Shown here: piece after piece, positions 46,771 through 56,168 of the stretch | How positions within the stretch are numbered: the stretch's first letter is position 1 | Layout of the letters: each line of letters opens with the position of its first letter | Assembly (NCBI GenBank): GCA_036703275.1 | Contig: DATNPK010000112.1 | Location: forward strand, 1 to 64,000 | Direction of reading: 5' to 3' | DNA: 64,000 nucleotides | DNA from: Coleofasciculaceae cyanobacterium | Lineage (GTDB): Bacteria; Cyanobacteriota; Cyanobacteriia; Cyanobacteriales; Xenococcaceae | Notes under the pieces: generated by a model | The model's input: only the letters and a program-made list of their open reading frames with translations | Told to the model about the DNA's origin: nothing | Database searches by the model: none | Made by a program: the position numbers and the translations under genes

Positions 46771-49700
46771 ATGAGGACAGATTCAAATCGTGCTTCAAGC
46801 TTAATTGCACCTGTAGGAATAATCTTTCAACTTAGCGATGGAACTGTCCAAAGTTGTAATGCAGATGCTGCGATGATTCTGGGCTATACTGCCGAACAGG
46901 TTATGGCAACTAACTATCTGGAACTACCCTGGCAGACAATTCATCGTGATGGTTCACCTTTTCCGTTAGATACTCATCCGGCGATCGCCTCAATCAAAAC
47001 AGGTCAGCCGTATTCTGAGGTTGAGATGGGGTTTTATCGACCAGATGGCAGCCTAGTTTGGCTGTGGTTAAGCTCTCAGCCAATATTTGAGACTAATAGT
47101 AGTCAACCTTATGGGGTAGTTACAACTATTCAAAAAATCGCTGATGAGCAAAGAGATTCGACTCAACTTGAAACCTATACATGGCAACCAGGTCGAGATT
47201 TTATTGCTTTAGCTAATGCTATTCCTGGAGTGATGTATTTGTTTGATGCGATCGCTAAAAAGAATATTTACGTCAATTCTCAAACCTACGAATTATTAGG
47301 CTATACTCGCGAGCAAGTCTTAGCAATGGGTGAAGATTTTATTTCCCAGGTAATGCATCCCGAAGATTTAGCTCTATTTCCCGCTCATTTGGCAAGGCTA
47401 GAAAACTTAAAGCCCAAAGAAGTGTCTAAGTTTGAATATCGAATGCGTCATCAAAATGGCGAATGGCGCTGGTTTGGTAGTCAAGAGCGAGTATATAGCC
47501 GTAATGCTCAAGGGGATACAGAGCAGATCTTAGGCATTGCCAAAGATATCAGCGATCGCAAACAAACTGAAGCGGAATTGGCTAAGCGTAACAGTATCTT
47601 GCAATCAATTGTCAGTGAAACCGCTGATTTTATTTTTATTAAAGATTTAGAGGGACGTTATGTCATAGCCAATCAAGCAACGGCGGACTTTTTTGATCTG
47701 ACCATTGAGGAGATATTAGGCAAAGACGATACTGCCCTATTTGAGCCTGATGTTGCTCGGGTGATTAGGGAAATGGATCGAAGGGTAATGACGAGTGGAG
47801 AAACTATTGCTTTTGAAGAGAAAATAGCCGGGCGCAGAATGATACCGCGATCGCTGCTAACTAGCAAATGTCCTTGGCGTGATGATACAGGAAAGATTAT
47901 TGGCGTGATTGCTATTTCTAGAGATATCACTGAGTTAAAACAATCACAACAGCAGCTCCAAGAAAACGAAGAATTACTGAGACTGGCACTGGCGAATGCT
48001 AAGGCAGGTTCTTGGAGCTGGGACATATTACAGAATGAAGTAATTTGGTCGCCAGAAAACTATGATTTGTACGGTATCGATCCGCAAATTAAGCCTTTGC
48101 AATATCAAGATTGGGAAAACTTGATAAATCCCGAGGATCTAGAGCGAACTAACCGAGAGGTAGCCAAGGTTTTGTCGGGAGAATCGGCGGAGTTTCGCAC
48201 AGAATTTCGGATTATTCATCCCCAAAAAGGAGTTCGCTGGCTATTGGGAATTGGGGATGTTACCTGCAACGAAAACGGTGAAGCATTGCGCCTGAGCGGG
48301 CTTAATTTAGATATCAGCGATCGCCAACAAGCTGAAGTAGCTCTACGCCAAAGCAGGCAACAACTGAGAATCTTAGTGGATAGTCTGCCGATCTTTGCTG
48401 GATTTTTATCCACCGACGGCATAGTAATTGAAATTAATCAAACCGCATTAGATTCGATTACTTTACAACCAGAAGATATTTTAGATAAACCCTTTGCCGA
48501 AGTTTACTGGTGGTCTTACTCGCCTGAAATTCAAGCTAGGATAGATGACGCGATTAAACGTGCCGCAGCAAGAGAAACAGTCAGATTTGACATTATTGCT
48601 AAAGTAAGTGAAGAGAAATTTATTGTGACGGATTTTGGGATAGTTCCCAAATTTAATGCCCAAGGACAGGTTGAATACTTAGTTCCCTTCGGCATGGATG
48701 TAACCGATCGCGAAGCCAGCAAAACAGCTTTAAAACAAAGAGAATACGAACTAGAACTAATTACCGAAGTTATTCCACAACACATTTGGACGGCAACAAT
48801 ATTTGGCAAAATCGATTATATTAATCGACGCTGCCAGCAATATACGGGAGTTTCTTTAGAACAGATTCAACAATATGGTTGGGCATCAGTTGTTCATCCA
48901 GATGACTTGTATAACCTTAAAGGACAATGGATCGAGGCAATCAGGTTGGGTCAAAAATGCGATCTTGAGGTTCGTTTACGTAAAGCCGATGGCTCTTATT
49001 GTTGGTTTTTAAGTCGAGCCAGACCGCTACGCAATGAGGAAGGCACAATTATTAAGTGGTATGGTACAAATACCAGCATTGTCCGTATTAAAGAGCTAGA
49101 GGAAGAACTACGGCAACAAACCGAAGACTTAATTCGTGCCAACCAGCTTAAAGACGAATTTCTCGCGATCGTTTCTCATGAACTACGTACTCCTCTCAAT
49201 CCTATTTTAGGTTGGTCACAGCTACTTGCTTCGGGCAGATTAAATGCCGAAAAAACAGCGGTGGGAATTGAGACAATTGAACGTAATGCTAAATTACAAA
49301 GCCAGCTAATCGAGGATCTGCTCGATGTTTCTCGTATTCTGCGAGGCAAACTAAATCTCAAAAAGACTCCGCTTAATCTAGAGGCGGTAATTAGATCGGC
49401 ACTACAAACAATACAGTTGACAGCCGAAGCCAAATCAATCCAAGTTGAAACTGTGTTTGAACCTAACATCGGTTTGGTTTTAGGGGATGTTAGTCGATTA
49501 CAGCAGATCATCTGGAATTTAGTGACCAATGCGATTAAATTTAGCTCATCAGGAGGACGAATAATTGTTAGGCTGGAACGTATTGGCGATCGCGTGCAGA
49601 TTCAAGTCGAAGATATGGGTAGAGGAATTGAACCCGAGTTTTTACCTCATGTATTTGAACGTTTTCGTCAGAGCCAAAGCAGCAGCACTAGAGAGTATGG

Positions 49701-50259
49701 CGGTTTAGGCTTAGGGCTAGCTATTGTCCGCCACTTAACCGAACTACATAATGGAACAGTAGCAGTATCAAGTCCTGGTTTGGGTCAAGGGGCTACATTT
49801 AGCGTTAAACTACCATTGATGAACAAACCGACAATAAAGCAATTGGACAATACGTCAACCAACGAATCTATAGAACTCGATCGCTTTAGCGGAATTAAAA
49901 TTTTAGTAGTAGAAGATGAAGTAGACTCACGGGATATATTGACCCTAGTTCTAGAACAAGAAGGAGCAACAGTAACCCCCGTAACCTCGGCAAAACAAGC
50001 TTTAGAGATCTTTGAGCAATCGGCTTTCGATTTAATAATTAGCGATATTGGTATGCCAGAAATGGATGGCTACAGTCTGCTGTCGCAAATTCGCCAACTT
50101 CCCCAGGGGAAAAACATCCCCGCGATCGCGCTTACTGCTTATGCGGGCGACATCGATCGACAACATTCTCTCAATGTTGGGTTTCAAGAGCATATTTGTA
50201 AACCGATCGATATTCCCAAGTTGATCGCTACTATTGTGCAATTAATTCAGTTAGGGTAG
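46771..50259 (+). CDS. Multi-PAS hybrid sensor histidine kinase with C-terminal receiver
   Basis: 1162 residues, no membrane span. About six PAS/PAC modules occupy residues 10-775 (for example GVMYLFDAIAKKNIYVNSQ, FIFIKDLEGRYVIANQATAD, SWSWDILQNEVIWSPENYDL, IWTATIFGKIDYINRRCQQY). Then HisKA with DEFLAIVSHELRTPLNPI (phospho-His about 803), HATPase with WNLVTNAIKFS, RGIEPEFLPHVFERF and YGGLGLGLAIV, and a receiver with Asp about 1092 (LIISDIGMPEMDG). It is a soluble sensor, with PAS domains likely detecting small molecules, light or redox. Its kinase core closely resembles that of the kinase at 53325, so the two are paralogues flanking kaiB-kaiC. Confidence 0.93.
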   Translation: MRTDSNRASSLIAPVGIIFQLSDGTVQSCNADAAMILGYTAEQVMATNYLELPWQTIHRDGSPFPLDTHPAIASIKTGQPYSEVEMGFYRPDGSLVWLWLSSQPIFETNSSQPYGVVTTIQKIADEQRDSTQLETYTWQPGRDFIALANAIPGVMYLFDAIAKKNIYVNSQTYELLGYTREQVLAMGEDFISQVMHPEDLALFPAHLARLENLKPKEVSKFEYRMRHQNGEWRWFGSQERVYSRNAQGDTEQILGIAKDISDRKQTEAELAKRNSILQSIVSETADFIFIKDLEGRYVIANQATADFFDLTIEEILGKDDTALFEPDVARVIREMDRRVMTSGETIAFEEKIAGRRMIPRSLLTSKCPWRDDTGKIIGVIAISRDITELKQSQQQLQENEELLRLALANAKAGSWSWDILQNEVIWSPENYDLYGIDPQIKPLQYQDWENLINPEDLERTNREVAKVLSGESAEFRTEFRIIHPQKGVRWLLGIGDVTCNENGEALRLSGLNLDISDRQQAEVALRQSRQQLRILVDSLPIFAGFLSTDGIVIEINQTALDSITLQPEDILDKPFAEVYWWSYSPEIQARIDDAIKRAAARETVRFDIIAKVSEEKFIVTDFGIVPKFNAQGQVEYLVPFGMDVTDREASKTALKQREYELELITEVIPQHIWTATIFGKIDYINRRCQQYTGVSLEQIQQYGWASVVHPDDLYNLKGQWIEAIRLGQKCDLEVRLRKADGSYCWFLSRARPLRNEEGTIIKWYGTNTSIVRIKELEEELRQQTEDLIRANQLKDEFLAIVSHELRTPLNPILGWSQLLASGRLNAEKTAVGIETIERNAKLQSQLIEDLLDVSRILRGKLNLKKTPLNLEAVIRSALQTIQLTAEAKSIQVETVFEPNIGLVLGDVSRLQQIIWNLVTNAIKFSSSGGRIIVRLERIGDRVQIQVEDMGRGIEPEFLPHVFERFRQSQSSSTREYGGLGLGLAIVRHLTELHNGTVAVSSPGLGQGATFSVKLPLMNKPTIKQLDNTSTNESIELDRFSGIKILVVEDEVDSRDILTLVLEQEGATVTPVTSAKQALEIFEQSAFDLIISDIGMPEMDGYSLLSQIRQLPQGKNIPAIALTAYAGDIDRQHSLNVGFQEHICKPIDIPKLIATIVQLIQLG

Positions 50260-50660
50260 GGACGATTTCTAGCTGTTAGCTCTTTCAGCCCCCTAACCTT
50301 TCTCGCGCATTCACGGTTAAACCGCACCGAGGCCCTTGCGCCTTTCGTCGGCGCGGTGAGACAGTTGCGGTGGGCGGGTTCCCCGACATAAGCAAACTGT
50401 TGAACCCTTTAGGGGGTCGCTCGCCAAACTTAGGGGAATCAGCCCAGTACTTTAGCTAGTAGGTTGGGAAGCCACTGCGTTGCCCGTGCATGATTTGCGA
50501 CGCGAAGCGGCTTGCCCGTGCATGATATGCCAATCGCGGATTCACGGATAAACCGCACTCCGCCCTTCGGTCTCGAAGCGGTATGCTTTAGCATTTGCCA
50601 ATCACGGATTCACGGATAAATCGCACTCCGCCCTTCGGTCTCGAAGCTTATCCGTAATAG
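50260..50660. repeat. Composite repeat cluster (copy 4 of the hairpin family plus others)
   Basis: GC-rich repeat mosaic. 50352-50400 follows the hairpin plan (AGTTGCGG ... GGTTCCCCG ... GCAAACT). 50433-50456 and 50458-50494 have inverted near-copies at 62537-62560 and 62769-62805. A 52-bp direct repeat follows (see separate entry). The text CTTGCCCGTGCATGAT also occurs twice (near 50480 and 50511). No gene is present. Confidence 0.75.
50528..50647. repeat. 52-bp direct repeat pair
   Basis: 50528-50579 and 50596-50647 are 52-bp copies with two mismatches, separated by 16 bp. Each contains CGGATTCACGGATAAA and CCGCCCTTCGGTCTCGAAGC. They lie within the composite repeat cluster upstream of kaiB. 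Confidence 0.9.
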
Positions 50661-51106
50661 ACTAACTTCGTGTCGCACTTATCGCACTGAGTGTACCCGA
50701 TATTGGCTGACTCCCGCTTCTGGCAAAATTCTCTAACTTTTGCAAGATTTATAAGATGAATAATTCAGTTTAAAATTGAATAATATTTTGTTTAACAAAT
50801 CTGTAAAAGTATATACGAGGCTAAGCTCGCTCGAGTCTTTAATTAATACCAAACAGTTTTGTTGTAGTGATAGTTTTGTTGAGGATTTAGCTATTCCAAC
50901 TATTATTAATTATCTCATGAGAACATTTTATGATTATACGCAACCATCTTACGTTAGATTTGCCGTGCCGAGTTTTACCGAGCAAAAATCATCCAGAAGA
51001 CATTGCGATCGCAATATTTTCTATGGCAGATTGAGAATATCTAAAACTATAAAACTTGGCTTTAACCATCATGATTGACGTTGAATGATTTTTAAAAACT
51101 TTTTTA
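50661..51106. other. kaiB upstream region with short coding-like frames
   Basis: A frame from ATG 50930 to TGA 51032 has 34 codons with coding-like text (MIIRNHLTLDLPCRVLPSKN, EDIAIAIFSMAD), and a longer overlapping frame (to 51078) has no ATG at its start. Neither is recognisable; this may be a gene relic. The kaiB promoter presumably lies here. Confidence 0.3.
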
Positions 51107-51400
51107 ATGGCTCAAAAACTTTTTCTGAAACTATATATCAGTGGCAATACACTGAGGAGTCGGCGGGCGATCGTTAACTTGCAGAAATTTTGCGATCGGG
51201 AACTGCCAGACAAAAGTGTTGTGGAAATTATTGATGTGATGAAGTTTCCTAAAATTGCCGAATTGGAGAAGATTTTAATTACACCAACTTTAGTTAAACT
51301 ATCTCCTGAACCTCAAGAAAGGATCATTGGCGATCTATCTAATACCGAAGTTTTATCTCTGGTGCTAAATCTTCCTCATTGTCCATCAAAAACTAAGTAA
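51107..51400 (+). CDS. kaiB: KaiB family circadian clock protein
   Basis: 97 residues, the normal KaiB length. KLFLKLYISGNTLRSRRAIV, EIIDVMKFPKIAE, ILITPTLVKLSPEPQERIIG and DLSNTEVLSLVLNL match the thioredoxin-like, fold-switching KaiB throughout (family consensus LKLYVAGNT, VIDVLKNPQLAE, ATPTLVK, RRIIGDLS). KaiB binds the phosphorylated KaiC ring. Divergence from the canonical clock KaiB, for example LRSRRAI instead of PNSVRAL, suggests a KaiB2/KaiB3-type paralogue. kaiC follows on the same strand after 383 bp, longer than the usual kaiBC spacing. Confidence 0.93.
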   Translation: MAQKLFLKLYISGNTLRSRRAIVNLQKFCDRELPDKSVVEIIDVMKFPKIAELEKILITPTLVKLSPEPQERIIGDLSNTEVLSLVLNLPHCPSKTK

Positions 51401-51783
51401 AATTTGCGGGAAAATATTTACTGCGCTTTTCGGTTGAGTAGAACACACAAGTCACATTGTTCTGCTTGAGAAACTCTAAAAGCTATTAGCTAATCAACAA
51501 TGTAGTCTATTAAGTATGAAAACAACTCTAAGTATAAATACTTGCCTTTGTGTAGCTAAATTGAATTTTCACTTAAAAAGTACTAAAATTTAATCAACGT
51601 TAGTAGTTTAATAACTAAAGCTTTAAGGTCAAATACTAAACCTATAAAAACAAAGCAATATGGTATTTTTTTTAAGTGTTTACTATTTCCTAAGCATCAA
51701 ATTTTTAGCTTTATTTCTTCTCTAGCTTCCCCTTAATTATTGATATCACTATTGATTAAAAGTCAAGCATAAATATTATACTA
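51401..51783. other. kaiB-kaiC spacer
   Basis: 383 bp, AT-rich, no ORF or clear terminator. It is long for an operonic gap, so kaiC may have its own promoter here. Confidence 0.35.
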
Positions 51784-53298
51784 ATGAATCAATCTCAACA
51801 AGATTTACTAGCTAAAATAGCTACGGGAATTTCGGGTTTTGATGTATTCTCCGAAGGAGGATTACCAAAGGGAAGAACAACGCTAGTTGCTGGCACTGCG
51901 GGAAGCGGTAAAACGATTTTTTCTAGTCAATTTTTAATCGAAGGAATTAAACGAGGGGAAAACGGAGTTTTTGTAACATTTGAAGAACCACCCAAATCAT
52001 TACGCAAAAATATGCTGGGTTTTGATTGGGATATTCAACAATGGGAAGCAGAGAATAAATGGATTTTTGTCGATGCTTCTCCTTTAGATCGCAATATGCC
52101 TTTAATTAGTGGTGAATACGATTTAGATCCCTTGATTTCCCGCCTTGAATACGCCATCACCAAGGTTAATGCTAAAAGAGTAGTCATGGATCCGTTGAGT
52201 TCAGTTTTTAGCTATGTACCAGACGTGTCTCAGGTTAGAGCTGTCTTATTCAAGCTAGCTCAGATTCTGAGAGAAATGGAAATTACGGCGATCTTCACTT
52301 GCGAACGCACTATCGATTATGGAGCAATTAGTCGCTATGGAATTGAAGAGTTTGTGGCTGATAATGTAATTATTATGCGCAATGCTTTGCTCGAAGACAA
52401 ACGGCGACGTACTATTGAAATTCTTAAGTATCGGGGAGTCTCTCATCAACATGGCGAGTTCCCTTTTACGATTGTTCCCAATCAAGGCATTGTGGTAATC
52501 CCTTTTGCGACAGATGTTCTCAAAAGCAAATCTTCTAATCAGCGAATTACCACAGGAAACGAAGAACTCGATCGCATGTGTGGCGGAGGCTGGTTTCAAG
52601 GCTCAATAATTCTCGTATCGGGAGCAACGGGTACGGGTAAAACCCTCATGGCAACTGAATTTATCGGCGGAGGCATCAAAAACGATGAAAAATGTCTCTT
52701 GTTTGCCTTTGAAGAAAGTCACGAACAGCTTTTGCGCAATGCTTTGGGTTGGGGAATAGACTATGAACCAATGGAAATCGCAGGCAAATTTAAAATTATC
52801 TGTCGCTATCCCGAAACTATGGGACTAGAATCTCATTTTGTTAAGATGAAACAAGAGATCGAGCAATTTAAACCTCAACGGGTTGCAATTGACAGTATTT
52901 CTGCCTTAGAGCGAATTTCTAGCTCTAGAGGATTTCGCGAATTCTTACTTACCTTAAATATTTTGTTTAAAGAAAAAGGAATTACGACTTTGTGTACTGC
53001 TAGTACACCTAATTCACTGGAGAGTGATTCGATCACACAATCAAATATTTCTACCAATACAGATTTAATTATTCTCTTGCGTTATGTTGAAATATATGGC
53101 GAGATCAAGCGGGGGTTAGCAATTCTGAAGATGCGTGGTTCTAAACACGATCAAAAAATTCGTGAATTCTCGATCGATCAAGACGGTATGTTCATAGGTC
53201 AAGCATTTCGCAATATTGGGGGTATACTGTCAGGAAACTTGGCTTACATTAATGCTAACGGAATCGATCGCTTAGATGGCTTACAAACTGAGATATAA
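51784..53298 (+). CDS. kaiC: KaiC family circadian clock ATPase/autokinase
   Basis: 504 residues, two RecA-like domains. CI: Walker A GTAGSGKT (37-44), catalytic EE in VFVTFEEPPKS. CII: Walker A GATGTGKT (280-287), EE in LLFAFEESHEQ. The autophosphorylation pair is conserved as S423-T424 in SNISTNTD, with a Thr (418) at the position of T426 of the Synechococcus elongatus protein, so CII kinase activity is plausible. The C-terminal tail (FRNIGGILSGNLAYINANGI...) differs from the canonical KaiA-binding tail and no kaiA is in the window. It is probably a KaiC2/KaiC3-type paralogue. The hybrid kinase gene begins 26 bp downstream. Confidence 0.93.
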   Translation: MNQSQQDLLAKIATGISGFDVFSEGGLPKGRTTLVAGTAGSGKTIFSSQFLIEGIKRGENGVFVTFEEPPKSLRKNMLGFDWDIQQWEAENKWIFVDASPLDRNMPLISGEYDLDPLISRLEYAITKVNAKRVVMDPLSSVFSYVPDVSQVRAVLFKLAQILREMEITAIFTCERTIDYGAISRYGIEEFVADNVIIMRNALLEDKRRRTIEILKYRGVSHQHGEFPFTIVPNQGIVVIPFATDVLKSKSSNQRITTGNEELDRMCGGGWFQGSIILVSGATGTGKTLMATEFIGGGIKNDEKCLLFAFEESHEQLLRNALGWGIDYEPMEIAGKFKIICRYPETMGLESHFVKMKQEIEQFKPQRVAIDSISALERISSSRGFREFLLTLNILFKEKGITTLCTASTPNSLESDSITQSNISTNTDLIILLRYVEIYGEIKRGLAILKMRGSKHDQKIREFSIDQDGMFIGQAFRNIGGILSGNLAYINANGIDRLDGLQTEI

Positions 53299-53324
53299 CA
53301 AGTGCGATCGCAGAGTAACTAAAG

Positions 53325-55283
53325 ATGAAAATGCCAGAAAAAATCAATAATTTACCAGCATCTTCACTCAAAACCACAGCAACCTCAAAAAATATTGAGG
53401 TGCTGATTCTAGCTGATTGTGTTTCAGTAGTAAACTCAATTGCCTTGGTTTTGGAGTCAGCCCAATTGCAGGTTAACTGGCAACAGGCAGTAAATCAAAC
53501 TGAATATAGCGATCGCCTGAAGGCGCAATTAGATTTAATTCTCTGGGATGCCCATTCAACAGAAATAGAATTAACCGAAGCGATCGCACTTCTATCGGCT
53601 AAAGATGCAGACATCCCTTTAATAGTTGTCAACGGAGAATGTAACATTCCCGCAGCAATAGCAGCGATTAAAGCTGGAGCAACTGATTATATATCCTCAG
53701 AAGAATTCGACGAACGATTACCCCAGGCGATCGCCAAAGCGATTACCGAACCATCCTGGCTTTGTCTTCAGTTGATATGTGCAGCCCAAAGCGAACAACA
53801 ACTGCAAAAACTAATTACCGAAAATCCTGATGGTATTTTGGTTGTCAACCAACAGGGTGTTGTCAGGTTTGTTAATCCTGCAGCCCTACAACTCTTAGGT
53901 AAAGACAGAGGCGAATTATTTGACCAGCCTTTTGGCTTTCCTGTAGTTAACGGTGATTTTTTAGAGGTAGATATTCCTTTGAGTTCAACCGAAATGCGGG
54001 TGGCTCAAATGCGCGTTAGTCAGATTCAATGGCAAGGTGCAAAAGCTTTTGTGGTTTCTTTACGAGATATAACTCAACTCAAGCAGGCAGAAGAAGATAT
54101 TAGCCGACTTCTAGAAGAAGCTCAATCTGCCAGCCGCGCTAAAGATGAATTTTTGGCGATTTTGTCTCATGAATTGAGAACGCCTTTAAACCCGATTGTC
54201 GGTTGGTCACAACTACTAGTTAAGGGTGATCTGGCAGAATGTCAAATCAAAAAAGGTATAGAAATTATTCAACGTAACGCTCTGTTGCAAGCTCAATTAA
54301 TTGGCGATATTTTAGATATCTCGCGAATTATTCAGGGCAAGCTCAAATTAAAGCCATCTTCTTTAGATTTAATTAAGATTATCAACAATGCTTTAGAAAC
54401 GATAAGTTTGGCAGCACAAGCCAAATCAATTCAAATCAATACCGATTTAGATCCTAATGCTGCTTTAATTCAAGGAGATCCGACTCGTCTCCAGCAGGTG
54501 ATTTGGAATTTGCTTTCTAATGCGGTTAAGTTTACGCCTAATGGTGGCAGGGTAGAAATTCGTTTGGCTTCTGTCAACACAGCAGTTCAACAAGAAAATA
54601 ATTCTGAAACTAAATTATCTTTCCCTTATGCTCAAATTCAAATTAGCGATACAGGTAAAGGAATTACTCCAGAATTTCTCCCTTATGTCTTCGATTATTT
54701 TCGCCAGGCAGAAAGCACCAAAAGTAGAACTGAAGGTGGATTAGGATTAGGACTAGCAATTGTGCGTCGTTTGGTTGAACTGCATGGAGGGGAAGTAACT
54801 GTAAGCAGTTCAGGGTTAGGATGGGGAGCAACTTTTACCATTACTCTGCCAATACTCAACAACCAAAATCAAACAACAGCACAAAATCTCGCTCGCCATT
54901 CAGAAAATTTTGATGGGGTCAAGTTCCTCGTGGTAGATGACAATGATAGTTCTAGAGATTTGTTAGTTTTAATCTTAGAAACCGAAGGTGCAGAGGCTAA
55001 AAGCGTGGCATCAGCAACAGAAGCCTTGAAAGTCGTCGAACAGTTTTCTCCCCAGATATTAATCAGTGATATTGGTATGCCCGATATGGATGGCTATGAG
55101 TTAATTCAAAGAATCAAAGCATTACCCTCAATGGCAAATATAAGAGCGATCGCTATCAGTGGTTACGCCTCAGAACCAGATCGCCAAAAAAGCCTAGCAT
55201 CAGGATTCGATCTTCATCTCAATAAACCGATTGACGTTGATACCTTTATTCAAACTGTTACTCAATTAATAAAAATCGATTAA
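53325..55283 (+). CDS. Hybrid histidine kinase (REC-PAS-HisKA-HATPase-REC) in the kai cluster
   Basis: 652 residues. N-terminal receiver-like domain (about 25-150, with LDLILWDAHS and AGATDYIS), PAS domain (about 160-255, PDGILVVNQQGVVRFVNPAA), HisKA (DEFLAILSHELRTPLNPI, phospho-His 282), HATPase (WNLLSNAVKFTPNGGRV, EGGLGLGLAIV) and a C-terminal receiver with Asp582 (ILISDIGMPDMDG). It starts 26 bp after kaiC and is almost certainly cotranscribed. In canonical clocks a KaiC-interacting kinase (SasA) reads out the oscillator through a KaiB-like domain; this one lacks that domain, so any link to KaiC must be different. It is a paralogue of the kinase at 46771. Confidence 0.92.
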   Translation: MKMPEKINNLPASSLKTTATSKNIEVLILADCVSVVNSIALVLESAQLQVNWQQAVNQTEYSDRLKAQLDLILWDAHSTEIELTEAIALLSAKDADIPLIVVNGECNIPAAIAAIKAGATDYISSEEFDERLPQAIAKAITEPSWLCLQLICAAQSEQQLQKLITENPDGILVVNQQGVVRFVNPAALQLLGKDRGELFDQPFGFPVVNGDFLEVDIPLSSTEMRVAQMRVSQIQWQGAKAFVVSLRDITQLKQAEEDISRLLEEAQSASRAKDEFLAILSHELRTPLNPIVGWSQLLVKGDLAECQIKKGIEIIQRNALLQAQLIGDILDISRIIQGKLKLKPSSLDLIKIINNALETISLAAQAKSIQINTDLDPNAALIQGDPTRLQQVIWNLLSNAVKFTPNGGRVEIRLASVNTAVQQENNSETKLSFPYAQIQISDTGKGITPEFLPYVFDYFRQAESTKSRTEGGLGLGLAIVRRLVELHGGEVTVSSSGLGWGATFTITLPILNNQNQTTAQNLARHSENFDGVKFLVVDDNDSSRDLLVLILETEGAEAKSVASATEALKVVEQFSPQILISDIGMPDMDGYELIQRIKALPSMANIRAIAISGYASEPDRQKSLASGFDLHLNKPIDVDTFIQTVTQLIKID

Positions 55284-55352
55284 ATTCTCTTGCCAACTCT
55301 ACTACTTACTACTTGCTACTTGCTACTTATAAGCCAATAGTTGAGCACACGT

Positions 55353-55373
55353 CTTTTGAGGAAACCTCAAAAG
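55353..55373. repeat. Palindromic hairpin downstream of the kinase
   Basis: A perfect 9-bp stem, CTTTTGAGG with its complement, and an AAA loop. It has the same stem-AAA-stem plan as the dispersed hairpin family but lacks the outer arms. It is not followed by a T run, so probably not a terminator. Confidence 0.6.
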
Positions 55374-55414
55374 CTCGTGATGTCCGTTTTGTGTCCTAAT
55401 CTAATTTTGTACGG

Positions 55415-56086
55415 CTATAATTCTTGGCTTTGTTGAATATTGTCCCGTTCAATTATTTGATACTTCATTGAAACATAAGAAATTGTACTTAAACACAAGA
55501 TAAATCCTGTAAAAATTGCGGTACTAGTAGCAATTTTTCGATAACGGCTATCGCCTGCTATTTTTTGCAATAATTTTTGCAGCGGGGTTTTTTTTGGTGA
55601 TAACTTGCTGCTTGATTGGCGAATATTTTGTAGCCGTTGCTTTTCGAGCAATTTATCAATACGTTCTGGTGTAATGTTTTCTAGTCTTTCTTCTTGGAGA
55701 GCTTCAACTCTTTCTCTTAATACAATTAAATTAGCAATTTTATATTTAAAATTAGCAAGATGAACTAAAATTTCGTCTAAATCATTGACCAAAGAATCTA
55801 ATTCCGATTCTACCGCTTCTATTTGCGATCGCGAAGCATTCCCAAAGGTCTTGTACTCCAATGGACGTAATCGTGAATCGACAATACGTGAATCAAGATA
55901 ACTTTTACAAGACATCTCAACTTCCAATAACTTTGCCTGTTTTTTTAAACGTTCCACTCTATCTGGTAACGCATTCAATTTATCTTGGGTTTGATTGGCT
56001 TCTTTGGCAAATGGAAGACAAAGTTCAATAAGAGGAATTAAATTGGCGATTTGACGTTGAATATTTTTTTGGCTGGTTTCTTTCAT
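55415..56086 (-). CDS. Coiled-coil protein with C-terminal membrane span
   Basis: 223 residues, no recognised family. Residues 1-165 are strongly helical and heptad-like (KLNALPDRVERLKKQAKLLE, AVESELDSLVNDLDEILVHL, ERVEALQEERLE), followed by a basic linker (SSSKLSPKKTPLQKLLQKI) and one membrane span (about 188-208, STAIFTGFILCLSTISYVSM). It probably sits on the cytoplasmic face as a tail-anchored scaffold. The DUF2294 gene lies 82 bp upstream on the same strand and may be in the same transcript. Confidence 0.6.
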   Translation of the reverse strand: MKETSQKNIQRQIANLIPLIELCLPFAKEANQTQDKLNALPDRVERLKKQAKLLEVEMSCKSYLDSRIVDSRLRPLEYKTFGNASRSQIEAVESELDSLVNDLDEILVHLANFKYKIANLIVLRERVEALQEERLENITPERIDKLLEKQRLQNIRQSSSKLSPKKTPLQKLLQKIAGDSRYRKIATSTAIFTGFILCLSTISYVSMKYQIIERDNIQQSQEL

Positions 56087-56168
56087 TGCTTTGTGTACTT
56101 ATAACATTAGACATTGAGCATTAAACATTAAATATTTTACCTGGACGAGTGTTTGGCCCAGGGTTATC

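Noticed and set aside
50776-51078. 100-codon plus-strand frame before kaiB
   Set aside because: No ATG at its proposed start, no family resemblance, and a second frame overlaps it; kept only as a spacer note.
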